A stretch of 64,000 nucleotides of DNA, taken from NCBI GenBank assembly GCA_965533275.1, contig CBESWG010000005.1, positions 71,130-135,129 of the forward strand. Direction: 5' to 3'. The notes beneath the pieces were generated by a model that searched no databases, had not been told where the DNA came from, and saw only the letters and a list, made by a program, of their open reading frames with translations. The translations under genes and the position numbers were made by a program. The DNA comes from JAUXEH01 sp965533275 (lineage in GTDB: Bacteria > Acidobacteriota > Aminicenantia > Aminicenantales > Aminicenantaceae). The number at the start of each line of letters is the position of its first letter. Position 1 is the stretch's first letter. Of the stretch, positions 8,539-16,418 are shown one piece after another.

Positions 8539-8663
8539 AACAAAATCGCCGCGGACAGGCCAGCTTTTAATCCAGGGGATTGTCCACATCGTTTTCAGTG
8601 AGAATATTTTCGATTGCCATCCGTTGTTATTACAGGTATTTTCAATTCAGAGGAGGATCCGCG

Positions 8664-9233
8664 ATGAAAAAGCGTTGTGAATGGGTGCCGGACGGTTCGT
8701 TTTGCACGGACTATCACGACAGGGAGTGGGGGATGCCGGTACATGACGACAGGCTGCTCTTCGAACACCTGATACTGGACGCATTCCAGGCGGGTCTGAG
8801 CTGGGAGATCATACTCCGCAAGCGGGAAAATTTCCGGGAGGCGTTCGACGGTTTCGAAGCCCAGAAGATCGCCGCCTATGACTCGGCAAAGATCGAAAGC
8901 CTGCTGCAGGATGCGGGCATCATCCGCAACCGCCAGAAGATCGAGGCGGCCATAAAAAACGCCCGGGCCTTCCTCGGAGTTCAGGAGGAATTCGGGAGCT
9001 TCGACGACTACATCTGGGGATTCGTAGGGGGGGAGACGATACTGAACCGATGGAAAAAACTCGGAGAGCTCCCGGCCAAGTCTCCCGAGTCCGAGGCCAT
9101 GAGCAGGGACCTGAAAAAGCGGGGGTTTTCCTTCGTGGGCCCGACCATCTGCTACGCTTTCATGCAGGCCGCGGGCCTGGTCAACGATCACACCACCGAC
9201 TGTTATCGGTACGCAGAGCTGTCCGGGAGATAG
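8664..9233 (+). CDS. tag: DNA-3-methyladenine glycosylase I
   Basis: Base-excision enzyme of 189 residues that removes 3-methyladenine from alkylated DNA. The zinc-binding residues of Tag are all present: C5 (RCEW), H18 (DYHDREWG), H176 and C180 (NDHTTDCYRY). The GLSWEIILRKRENFREAF segment around residue 50 carries the conserved helix-hairpin region, and SFVGPTICYAFMQAAG lies in the C-terminal half. The ATG at 8664 follows AGGAGG by 7 nt; an in-frame start 84 bp upstream lacks such a site. The gene stands alone, divergent from the M28 operon and convergent with the aminotransferase gene. Confidence 0.95.
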   Translation: MKKRCEWVPDGSFCTDYHDREWGMPVHDDRLLFEHLILDAFQAGLSWEIILRKRENFREAFDGFEAQKIAAYDSAKIESLLQDAGIIRNRQKIEAAIKNARAFLGVQEEFGSFDDYIWGFVGGETILNRWKKLGELPAKSPESEAMSRDLKKRGFSFVGPTICYAFMQAAGLVNDHTTDCYRYAELSGR

Positions 9234-9324
9234 GAGCACGCGGAGATCATCCCGAGCCCGCGGACTCGTGAGGTGAATCTAGAGGATCCTGCAGCACCAG
9301 CTGAAGCAGCGCGGCGGGCGTCGG

Positions 9325-10647
9325 CTAGGCACGGCGGCCGGCGACCTCCTTGATCCCCTTCAGGAGCATATCAACTTCACCGTGGTTGATGTACATGTGC
9401 GTGGAGACACGGACGCCGTAGGTGCCCTTGTCTTTGCTGCCCACGGTGCGGATCACGATATTGTACTTCTGGCGGACATGTTCCACGATGTCGATGGGCT
9501 CCACGCCCTCGATGGAGAACGCCGTCAGGCCTCCGCTGAGGTACGGATCCTCCGAGGTGTGCAGCCGGGTACCGCGAACGGACTTCAGCTGCTGCCTGAA
9601 ATATCCGCCCAGGGATTTGACCCGCTTCTCGATCCTTGTCTTACCGATATAGTTCTGGAAGTCCACCGCTTCTCCCAAGGCGATGATGAGCGCCACGGCC
9701 CGCTGGCTCAGGGTCTCGAACTTGCGGGCGCTGTCGGGGTTGTCCCATCCGGACGTGCAGATGGTGGGCCAGAGCTTGTCCTGGGACTCCTTGCGTACAT
9801 AGAACACACCCACTCCGGTGGGGGCACCCAGCCACTTGTAGGGGCTGGTGGCATAGAAGTCCACGCCCATCTCGTGCATGTTGAGTTCGAGCATCCCGAT
9901 GGCATGGGCGCCGTCGGCAGCCACCAGGAGGTCCTTGGCATGCGCCATCGCGCACAGCTCCTTGAGGGGCGCCATAAGCCCGGAGATATAGACCGTGTGG
10001 CTAAGTGAGATGATGCGGGTTCGCGGCGTGATGGCCTTCTCGAAGGCACCCACGAACTCGTCCACGCTCTGGGGCGGGAGCCCGATGGGCACCTCGGTGA
10101 TTTTGATCCCGTAGCGCTTCTCCTTGATCTTCCAGGGGTGTGTACCCCCGGGATGTTCCATGGATGAAATCAGGACCTCGTCGCCCTCCTCCATGTCCAG
10201 CCCGTTGGCCACGAAATTCATGCCTTCTGTGGTGTTGCGGACGATGGCCACCTCGTCCTCCGAGGCCCCTATGAAGGCGGCCACCTTGCGCCGCACTTCC
10301 TCTTCCTGGAGGGGCATGTAGGAATACACATCCACGGGATGCGTGGCCTGCACCTTGAAGGCCTTGATGAGCGTGTTGAACACCGGCGTGGGCATGGGGC
10401 CCACGGTTCCGTTGTTCATCATGATGAGGCCGTCCTGGAACATGAACTTTTCGCGTATGGCCTGCCAATAGCGCCCGTCGGGCGCCAGGTCGCGGATGTA
10501 TTTGCTGTCCAGCTCCTTGATGCTCTGATAGATGTCTGCGTTGAGCTTGTCCAGCGCGGCGACCGAGAGCGCCGAGCCCGCCATCAGGTACTTCACGAAA
10601 TCCCTGCGGGATACGGGAGGAACGAATTTGGGTATTTCCGTGCTCAC
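9325..10647 (-). CDS. Tat-exported class V aminotransferase-like PLP enzyme
   Basis: Pyridoxal-phosphate enzyme of 440 residues of the class V (isopenicillin-N epimerase/cysteine desulfurase-like) group. Residues 13-17 (SRRDF) followed by a hydrophobic stretch form a twin-arginine signal, so export of the folded, cofactor-loaded protein is predicted. PLP features include NNGTVGPMP near 78, the AADGAHAIG aspartate, and the Schiff-base lysine in TSPYKWLGAPTG. The reaction is unknown. It overlaps the upstream DUF362 gene by four bases (ATGA) and both carry Tat signals, so they probably work together outside the inner membrane. Confidence 0.85.
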   Translation of the reverse strand: MSTEIPKFVPPVSRRDFVKYLMAGSALSVAALDKLNADIYQSIKELDSKYIRDLAPDGRYWQAIREKFMFQDGLIMMNNGTVGPMPTPVFNTLIKAFKVQATHPVDVYSYMPLQEEEVRRKVAAFIGASEDEVAIVRNTTEGMNFVANGLDMEEGDEVLISSMEHPGGTHPWKIKEKRYGIKITEVPIGLPPQSVDEFVGAFEKAITPRTRIISLSHTVYISGLMAPLKELCAMAHAKDLLVAADGAHAIGMLELNMHEMGVDFYATSPYKWLGAPTGVGVFYVRKESQDKLWPTICTSGWDNPDSARKFETLSQRAVALIIALGEAVDFQNYIGKTRIEKRVKSLGGYFRQQLKSVRGTRLHTSEDPYLSGGLTAFSIEGVEPIDIVEHVRQKYNIVIRTVGSKDKGTYGVRVSTHMYINHGEVDMLLKGIKEVAGRRA

Positions 10648-11594
10648 AGCGAGGTCTCCTCGATCGTCAGCTCGGCCAGGTTCATGTTGCCCAGCCCCCT
10701 CTCATGAGCATGCGTGATAGCCACGATATCCTGGGTTTCGATGTCCCAGAGTGTTGTGCAGTACGCATCCACCGATACACGGTTTACTCCTGCGATGACC
10801 TTCTGGGGCTTGATGATATCGCCGGGGCCCATGGGTCCGTTGGTGACGATGAACTCCGTGGCGTCCACGATGCAGAGGTCCGGTTTGACCACTGTATTGA
10901 GGTCCACGATGCACTGTTCCAGGTGGCGGATGGCATTCACGTCCGTGGTCCAGTTCTCCATGTGGAACTTGCTCCGGTTGTTGACCCGGTAGTTCAATCC
11001 CATCAGATTCTTCATGGTTCCCGTGAACTTGTTCCCGGCATGGTCCTTGGTGATGGGGATGTCGATGAACACGTCGTTGTTGTAAAACTCCTTCATGATC
11101 ATGGCCTCATCCAGGGAAACGCCGTTTGTGACCTTGACCGTCTGGAAGTTGGCCTCCTCAGATGCGATGAGCTTGAGGTCGGCGCCCTCTTCCGCCAGCG
11201 CCAGTGCCAATCCGGTGGCCTCCCAATTCTTCATTTCGAGCCACGACAGGCAGTTCACCTCGGCCGCGCCGGCTCGTTTGCACATCTGTACGATGGCCCG
11301 GACGATTTCGGGCTTGGTGAAGGTCCCGGGATGCCACCTCTGCACGTTGGGCAGGATGGCCACCTTGGCTCCCTTGGGAACGAACTTCTCCATGCCGCCC
11401 AGCTGGGCGACGGCCATCTCCGTGTTCTTGAAATAGTCTGCGCCCCCCACGACCGAGAGGTCGATCGGGCTGGTGACTGCAGCTGCCACGACGGTTTCCT
11501 CCGCCTTTTTGCAGGCCAGGGAACCGCCCACGACGGCGGATACTCCGACCATGGCGCTGGTCTTGATGAATTCACGACGGTCCATATTTTTCAT
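10644..11594 (-). CDS. Tat-signal DUF362 domain protein
   Basis: Protein of 316 residues with a twin-arginine signal (DRREFIK, arginines 6-7) and a lipobox-like GGSLAC with Cys28, so it may be a Tat lipoprotein. The rest is a DUF362 domain: KVAILPNVQRWHPGTFTKPE, FIDIPITKDHAGNKFTGTMK and NLMGLNYRVNNR are typical. DUF362 proteins often go with iron-sulfur clusters, but no extra cluster motif is visible here. The ATG at 11594 has GGAGGG 7 nt upstream. It is the first gene of a two-gene operon with the class V aminotransferase. Confidence 0.82.
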   Translation of the reverse strand: MKNMDRREFIKTSAMVGVSAVVGGSLACKKAEETVVAAAVTSPIDLSVVGGADYFKNTEMAVAQLGGMEKFVPKGAKVAILPNVQRWHPGTFTKPEIVRAIVQMCKRAGAAEVNCLSWLEMKNWEATGLALALAEEGADLKLIASEEANFQTVKVTNGVSLDEAMIMKEFYNNDVFIDIPITKDHAGNKFTGTMKNLMGLNYRVNNRSKFHMENWTTDVNAIRHLEQCIVDLNTVVKPDLCIVDATEFIVTNGPMGPGDIIKPQKVIAGVNRVSVDAYCTTLWDIETQDIVAITHAHERGLGNMNLAELTIEETSL

Positions 11595-11624
11595 GAGTGA
11601 CCCTCCTCTCTTATCTTCGCTTCG

Positions 11625-11654
11625 ATACTACATCAACCCGAGTCCACAGTGCAA
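11625..11654 (-). promoter_or_regulatory. Probable promoter of the DUF362-aminotransferase operon
   Basis: On the minus strand TTGCAC (11654-11649), an 18-bp spacer and TAGTAT (11630-11625) end 31 bp before the DUF362 start codon. Confidence 0.5.
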
Positions 11655-11688
11655 CTTTTTCTTCGGGGGGCGTCCCCCAGGGAACGGA

Positions 11689-12540
11689 TCAGGGGAAATG
11701 GGGGGAGCGGAGGAGGAGGATGCTGCCCTGTGCCACGCCGATCTCGCGAGCCACGGCCATACACTTGGCCTTGAGCAGGAAGAAGATGGGGAGGGCCTCG
11801 TCGCTTAGGCCTTCGAAATTGCCCTGGCCCTTGCTGAGGATGAGTGAGGCCTCCTGCAGCGTCTGCCAGAACTCGGGCGAACAGAACCGGCGTATGGTCC
11901 CCGGCGCCACACAGCCGGAGGAGATCACCTCTGCAGCCCGGTCGATGCCGGCCATCTCCGCATCATCCCGGGTCGCATCATTGATCATGGGAGCCTCCCG
12001 CACCACATAGCGCACGGGCATTCCCAGTTCCTCGATCAAGACCCGATCGAAGACGGTCTCACCGGCGTTGTCCCCCAGCATGAGGATCTCATCCGACTTG
12101 TCCAGGGAATCCCGGAGTTCCCGATAGTGATCGATGACGAATTCCTGGTCGAGGATCTCCTCCAGGCCGGCCTTGAGATCCACCTTTTCCGTGGTGCCAA
12201 AATCTATAAAGTTGCCGGCCACGGCGATGCGCAGGGCTTCCTTCAGAGGATCCCCGGCGGCCCGAACCCGTTCCTTCATCCGAGGATACATGTCCAGGGC
12301 CAGGCGGGTGCAGTGTTCCTTGATCCCTCGGTAGGGATCCGGATCCCCGGAAAGCTCGGACAGGATGAGGTAAAGCTCACGCCCGATCCCTGCCGGCGTG
12401 GCCGTATCCGGGAGCCCCGGAAGCAGGCCGCTGAATCGGTCGATCGCCTCCCGGGTTTGCTCCTCTGTGAGGGACAGCAGGCGGGCGGTCTGCAGGATCT
12501 GAGTAAAGTAGCAGGGGAAACACTCCAGAGCAGCCCTCAT
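11689..12540 (-). CDS. DUF89 / ARMT1-like domain protein
   Basis: Cytoplasmic protein of 283 residues of the DUF89 (ARMT1-like) family of metal-dependent phosphatases. The opening MRAALECFPCYFTQ with a CxxC-like pair, the ILMLGDNAGETVFDR motif (metal-binding Asp-Asn and Glu) and SKGQGNFEGLSD are characteristic. Family members act on phosphorylated metabolites; the substrate here is unknown. The start at 12540 overlaps the transglutaminase gene stop by four bases (ATGA), which marks the true start although the frame is open further upstream. Confidence 0.85.
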   Translation of the reverse strand: MRAALECFPCYFTQILQTARLLSLTEEQTREAIDRFSGLLPGLPDTATPAGIGRELYLILSELSGDPDPYRGIKEHCTRLALDMYPRMKERVRAAGDPLKEALRIAVAGNFIDFGTTEKVDLKAGLEEILDQEFVIDHYRELRDSLDKSDEILMLGDNAGETVFDRVLIEELGMPVRYVVREAPMINDATRDDAEMAGIDRAAEVISSGCVAPGTIRRFCSPEFWQTLQEASLILSKGQGNFEGLSDEALPIFFLLKAKCMAVAREIGVAQGSILLLRSPHFP

Positions 12541-14093
12541 CTTCCGGCGCCTTCCTCGGAAAACTCCAGCACCTCGAGTTTCAGCTTGCCTATGATCTCG
12601 GAGATGGACGTGACCATCTCCTGATACATGTTCTCGTCCAGGTTGCTCCGGCCGAACTTGATGTGGGTGGCATCCGTGAAATATTCGCCCGTCTCGGGAT
12701 CGCGGGCCAGCCACTTGGGATCCAGGGCCACCCAGTCGCCCACAAAAACCTCGGGCCACATGTGATAGGCGAAGATTCCGCCCCCGTACATGATCCCCAC
12801 CACGGCCCGGGACGGGATGCCCGAGGCGCGGCAGAGAGCCACGAACAATACGGTGTGCTCGCTGCAGTCCCCCTCGCGGTTTTCCAGGATCTCCCGTGCG
12901 GAGGCGAATCCCACATCGTAGTTCGCCTCCATCTCCCGGTCGACCCACTCGGCGATCTTCTTGGCCGCCCGCCAGGCGTTGCGCTCTTCGCCTACGATAT
13001 CCCGGGCCAAGGCCTGGATGCCGGCATCCTCGACCTGACAGAACACGGTCGAAGCCAGGGAGCCCCGCCATTCCGCTTTTTCCTGGATCGGCCGGGTCAG
13101 GGACTCCTCCTCGCGGAAAATCCGGCTCCGGGCCTCGACTATGATAAAATCCGCTCCGGTCTCGAGGAGCCGCTGGGCCCCATCCCACGGCAGTCCTTGA
13201 AGCCTGTCCACACCGAGGCCCGACAGCTTGAGGCGCATGCGCTGGACACTCTGCGGGCGTTCCAGCCTCACGTTGGAAACGATGAGGGACGAGAACGCGA
13301 TGTCGAAGTTCTCAGCCCCGGGTTCCAGGGCCCGGTCTTCAGGCATCAACAGGGCCACAGTTGTCATGAATCCGACCTCTGTCAACGACTTGTAGACCTT
13401 CCCCTCCCCATCCATCCATTCCTCGACCACCATGGGGATAAGGGAATCCAACTCGGTCGTGACGTGCCAGAGACGCTTTTTCTCGCCCAGGATCAGGACG
13501 TCTTCCTCTCCCCGGACAAGGAAGCGGCACTCGGAGAGAGCATAGGCAACGGGATCCAGGATTTTGAACTCAAAGGACGCGCCGGAGTGCAGCCCCTCGG
13601 CCGTGATGATCTCCTCCACCGGGACGTCGACATGGAACCTTTCGGTGTAAGGGATCTCCTTGGCGACCCTGTCTCCCAGATAGAACACAACCGTGTCCGG
13701 CCGGATCTCCGCCCTTATCACAGTCTCGGTCTGGGACATCTTGGTCACTACACTAGTCTCCAGAGGCGCTCCATCCTCACCCAGCCACGTCTCCTGCCGG
13801 GTGAGCAGCTCGATGGGATTTCCGCCCAGCCTGGACACCGTGATCACGGACTCGCTGCTGAGGAGCGTGACGTCCTCCCCCTCCCTCTTCGTCCGGCTTT
13901 CCGAGAAGCGGCTGTGTCCGACCTTAACGTCGTTGATGTAGATCCCCATCCAGGTTTCCTCACCCGATGGTTCGGGGCCTGCCTGTTTCGAGGCATTGAG
14001 GAAGGGGATGCTGGAGGAGCCCACGCACACCATCAGCAGGACCAGGATGCCGCACAGCCGGCCCGCCGTTCTCTTAGACCACAGTTCTCTCAT
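12537..14093 (-). CDS. Secreted transglutaminase-like protein
   Basis: Exported protein of 518 residues. A signal segment covers residues 10-30. The C-terminal third is a transglutaminase-like domain with the expected triad: Cys in NREGDCSEHT, His in FAYHMWPEVF and Asp in ALDPKW. The first 300 residues are beta-rich and carry no known motif. Such proteins in bacteria are usually papain-like hydrolases rather than crosslinkers. The ATG at 14093 follows GAGGG by 6 nt; a longer open frame upstream has no signal peptide. It is cotranscribed with the DUF89 gene through a four-base overlap. Confidence 0.83.
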   Translation of the reverse strand: MRELWSKRTAGRLCGILVLLMVCVGSSSIPFLNASKQAGPEPSGEETWMGIYINDVKVGHSRFSESRTKREGEDVTLLSSESVITVSRLGGNPIELLTRQETWLGEDGAPLETSVVTKMSQTETVIRAEIRPDTVVFYLGDRVAKEIPYTERFHVDVPVEEIITAEGLHSGASFEFKILDPVAYALSECRFLVRGEEDVLILGEKKRLWHVTTELDSLIPMVVEEWMDGEGKVYKSLTEVGFMTTVALLMPEDRALEPGAENFDIAFSSLIVSNVRLERPQSVQRMRLKLSGLGVDRLQGLPWDGAQRLLETGADFIIVEARSRIFREEESLTRPIQEKAEWRGSLASTVFCQVEDAGIQALARDIVGEERNAWRAAKKIAEWVDREMEANYDVGFASAREILENREGDCSEHTVLFVALCRASGIPSRAVVGIMYGGGIFAYHMWPEVFVGDWVALDPKWLARDPETGEYFTDATHIKFGRSNLDENMYQEMVTSISEIIGKLKLEVLEFSEEGAGR

Positions 14094-14111
14094 GGATCCC
14101 TCTTTCGGCCT

Positions 14112-14120
14112 ATAATAGCA
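14112..14120 (-). promoter_or_regulatory. Extended -10 promoter of the transglutaminase gene
   Basis: On the minus strand TGC precedes TATTAT (14117-14112), about 20 bp before the start codon at 14093. The -35 region is weak. Confidence 0.45.
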
Positions 14121-14215
14121 GAAGAGGGACACACCATCCAGGTTTGAATGAGGCAGGCCTATGGAGACAACCGGATGAGGAACCGGTCGAGAAGAAGGGG
14201 ATACCGAGTCCGCGG

Positions 14216-14476
14216 TCAGGTGTCCAGGTGATCTTTGTGGACGATCAGGTGGTGTTCCTCCAGCTCCTGGCAGAGGGCGGCATACTCCATTTCCAGATAT
14301 TCGGCTGTCCTGTACCGGTCCCCGTGATTCATGGACAGGATCCGAACCAGCAGCCTCTTTTCCAGGCGCTCGAACAAGAGATCGATCAGGCACTCCTTGC
14401 GCAGGGAGATAAAGAAATCCGGGAAGGGATTCTGGTGTCCGGCATCCCCCGAAGTCGGAAATCGCTCCGGATTCAT
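14216..14476 (-). CDS. Stand-alone Fis-type helix-turn-helix protein
   Basis: Small predicted DNA-binding protein of 86 residues. Residues of the second half (LEKRLLVRILSMNHGDRYRT followed by AEYLEMEYAALCQELEEHHL) line up without gaps with the Fis/NtrC C-terminal helix-turn-helix consensus (E..LI..AL..T.GN...AA..LGI.R.TL...L...GL). No receiver or AAA+ domain is attached. The gene follows the receiver gene on the same strand by 50 bp and shares its sigma-54 promoter by position. The ATG at 14476 is chosen; an upstream in-frame start overlaps the receiver stop. The GN turn is replaced by GD, so DNA binding is plausible but not certain. Confidence 0.6.
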   Translation of the reverse strand: MNPERFPTSGDAGHQNPFPDFFISLRKECLIDLLFERLEKRLLVRILSMNHGDRYRTAEYLEMEYAALCQELEEHHLIVHKDHLDT

Positions 14477-14526
14477 TGTGAGGCCCGTCCTTTCCTCCCG
14501 TGTCGGCGGAAAGGCCGACGGGAGCA

Positions 14527-14922
14527 CTAGATACTGGCTATACGTTTCTCATGCCACAGCTGGGTGTCCAGCACATACTCGATGGCATTGTTCAGCTCGT
14601 TGAGATCCAGGGGTTTGGAAAAGAAATAGCCGATGGACAGATCGAGGAGGATATCGGTATCCACGTCCTCCGGGTAGCCGGAGATCAGGATGACGTCGCC
14701 CTCATAGCCCGAGGCACGGAACCGCTCGATCAGTTCCAGTCCGCTCATTTCAGGCAGTCGTAGGTCTGTTATGATCAGGTCGACCTTGGCCTTGCGGAAG
14801 CGCTGCAGGGCTTCGCGGGGAGACTCTACCGCAATGACTCGATACCGGTCTTCCAGGAGCACGGTAAAGGTCTTGCGTATGGTCGGTTCGTCTTCGATTA
14901 TGAGTACTTTTTTTATAGACAT
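14527..14922 (-). CDS. Single-domain response regulator receiver protein
   Basis: CheY-like phosphoacceptor protein of 131 residues. The acidic pair E10/D11 (IIEDEP), phosphoacceptor D53 (LIITDLRLPEMSG), a Ser switch residue (VILISGYPE) and the Lys in FFSKPLD are all present. There is no output domain, so it must act by protein contact, possibly on the Fis-like protein encoded next to it. The start at 14922 is the one that begins at the conserved MSIKKVLIIED; GGAAGAG lies upstream. A sigma-54-type promoter precedes the gene. Confidence 0.9.
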   Translation of the reverse strand: MSIKKVLIIEDEPTIRKTFTVLLEDRYRVIAVESPREALQRFRKAKVDLIITDLRLPEMSGLELIERFRASGYEGDVILISGYPEDVDTDILLDLSIGYFFSKPLDLNELNNAIEYVLDTQLWHEKRIASI

Positions 14923-14960
14923 TTTTATCACTCTTCCAAATTGACTTTCACACATCCATA

Positions 14961-14976
14961 TGCAGGTTTCATGCCA
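14961..14976 (-). promoter_or_regulatory. Sigma-54 (-24/-12) promoter of the receiver/Fis-like operon
   Basis: The minus strand reads TGGCATGAAACCTGCA, which fits TGGCAYR-N4-TTGCW at every position but one. Predicted transcription start is near 14950, 28 bp before the receiver gene ATG. Confidence 0.78.
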
Positions 14977-15048
14977 AGTTAAGACACAGCATTTTCCAGG
15001 GGAAAAGGGGGAATACTCTAAAAATCTGATATAAATACTAGGAAAAAA

Positions 15049-15067
15049 CTTTTACATCGAGTAAAAG
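15049..15067. repeat. Inverted repeat CTTTTAC-N5-GTAAAAG (terminator or activator site)
   Basis: Perfect 7-bp arms flank a 5-bp centre just after the stop of the NtrC-type gene. On the minus strand it is followed by six Ts, as in an intrinsic terminator, though the stem is AT-rich. It also lies about 75-105 bp upstream of the sigma-54 promoter at 14961, the place expected for an enhancer site. TTTACATC occurs here twice (from 15051 and 15071). Confidence 0.6.
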
Positions 15068-15071
15068 GTGT

Positions 15072-16418
15072 TTACATCAGGTTCTGGACGTCCAGCTGAT
15101 AATCCCGGATCTTTTTGTCCAGGGTGGGGCGGCTGATCCCCAGGATCTGGCTGGCCTGGGTCTTTGATCCCTTGGCGGTCTGGAGGACATGCTGGATGTA
15201 GCTCTTCTCCACTTCCTTCAGTGCAACCAGCTTCTGGGGATAGGAATGCTTGTCCCCGGCTTCGAGCGGCAGGTTCTCCTCCTGGATGATGTCCCCCTTG
15301 GCCAGGATGACGGCATGGGTCAGGGCGTTCTCCAGTTCCCGGACATTCCCGTTCCAGGGCCAGGCGATCAGCTTTTTCATGACATGATCTGGAACCTTGT
15401 GCACATTCTTGCGCAGCTCCCGGTCTATCTTTTCCAGCAGGTAGCCCACCAATTCGGGGACATCCTCCTTGCGATCACGCAGCGGAGGCAGCTTGATCTC
15501 CACCACCTTCAGCCTCCAGTACAGGTCTTCCCGGAACGTTCCTTCCTCGATCAGGATCTTCAGATCCTTGTTGGTGGCCGCGATGATGCGTGCCTCGGTG
15601 GTGAGGACCTTCTCCCCTCCCACCTTCATGAAATCCCGGCTCTCGATCACCCGCAGAAGCTTGGACTGAAGGTTGGGGGAGACGTCTCCGATCTCATCGA
15701 GGAAAAGTGTGCCGTTGCCTGCGATCTCGAATTTTCCCTTCGTCTCGTGGACCGCGTCGGTAAAGGCACCCTTGACATGGCCGAACAGTTCACTTTCAAG
15801 CAGGGTGTCCTGGATGGCCGAGCAGTTGATGACGATGAAGGGCTCATCCCGGTTGGTGCTGTTGTAATGGATAGCTTTGGCGCAGAGTTCTTTGCCCGTC
15901 CCGCTCTCTCCCTGGATCAGGATGTTGGCGCGGTTGTTGACCACGGACCCGATCAGCTTGAAGACATCGCGCATCGGCGGGGAGCGGCCGATGATGTTGT
16001 CGATGGTGTATTCCTTCTGCTTCTCCTCGATCATGTAGTGCAGCTTCCCTTCCAGCTTGCTGACCTGGAAGGCCTTGTTGATGGTGAGATCCAGCTCCAG
16101 GTAGTCCAGCGGCTTGACCAGGTACTCGAAGGCACCGGATTTGATGGCCTCCACCGTGGTCTTCATGTCGTCAAAAGCGGTGATGATGACAACCAATGCC
16201 TTGGGATCCATTTCCCGGATCCGCTTGAGCGCCTCCAGGCCGTCCACATCGGGAAGGCGGATGTCCAGGATCACGAGGTCGGGCATGGCATCGGAATATT
16301 TCTGGAGCCCCTCCCTGCCGTCGGCGGCGGACAAGACATCATAGCCGCTCTTCGTGAAATGAGAAGACAGGGTCTTCAGGATCAGGGGATCGTCGTCGAC
16401 GATCAGGATGCTTTTCAT
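15072..16418 (-). CDS. NtrC-family sigma-54-dependent response regulator
   Basis: Transcription activator of 448 residues. A receiver domain covers 1-120 with phosphoacceptor D52 (LDIRLPDVDG). The AAA+ domain (about 140-375) has Walker A GESGTGKE at 170-177, the GAFTDA loop at 217-222 that contacts sigma-54, and Walker B TLFLDE near 240. A Fis-type helix-turn-helix lies at the end (GSKTQASQILGISRPTLDKK). It overlaps the histidine kinase gene by four bases (ATGA), so the two form a two-component system. Three sigma-54 promoters in this window are natural candidates for its targets. Confidence 0.96.
   Translation of the reverse strand: MKSILIVDDDPLILKTLSSHFTKSGYDVLSAADGREGLQKYSDAMPDLVILDIRLPDVDGLEALKRIREMDPKALVVIITAFDDMKTTVEAIKSGAFEYLVKPLDYLELDLTINKAFQVSKLEGKLHYMIEEKQKEYTIDNIIGRSPPMRDVFKLIGSVVNNRANILIQGESGTGKELCAKAIHYNSTNRDEPFIVINCSAIQDTLLESELFGHVKGAFTDAVHETKGKFEIAGNGTLFLDEIGDVSPNLQSKLLRVIESRDFMKVGGEKVLTTEARIIAATNKDLKILIEEGTFREDLYWRLKVVEIKLPPLRDRKEDVPELVGYLLEKIDRELRKNVHKVPDHVMKKLIAWPWNGNVRELENALTHAVILAKGDIIQEENLPLEAGDKHSYPQKLVALKEVEKSYIQHVLQTAKGSKTQASQILGISRPTLDKKIRDYQLDVQNLM

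Noticed and set aside
9278..9294. A run with XbaI, BamHI and PstI sites in a row that looks like a cloning polylinker
   Set aside because: It does not match the common vector order, and both flanks are normal intergenic sequence between intact genes; most likely chance.
12663..14147. A long plus-strand open frame
   Set aside because: It is antisense to the transglutaminase gene, which has signal peptide, triad and ribosome site.
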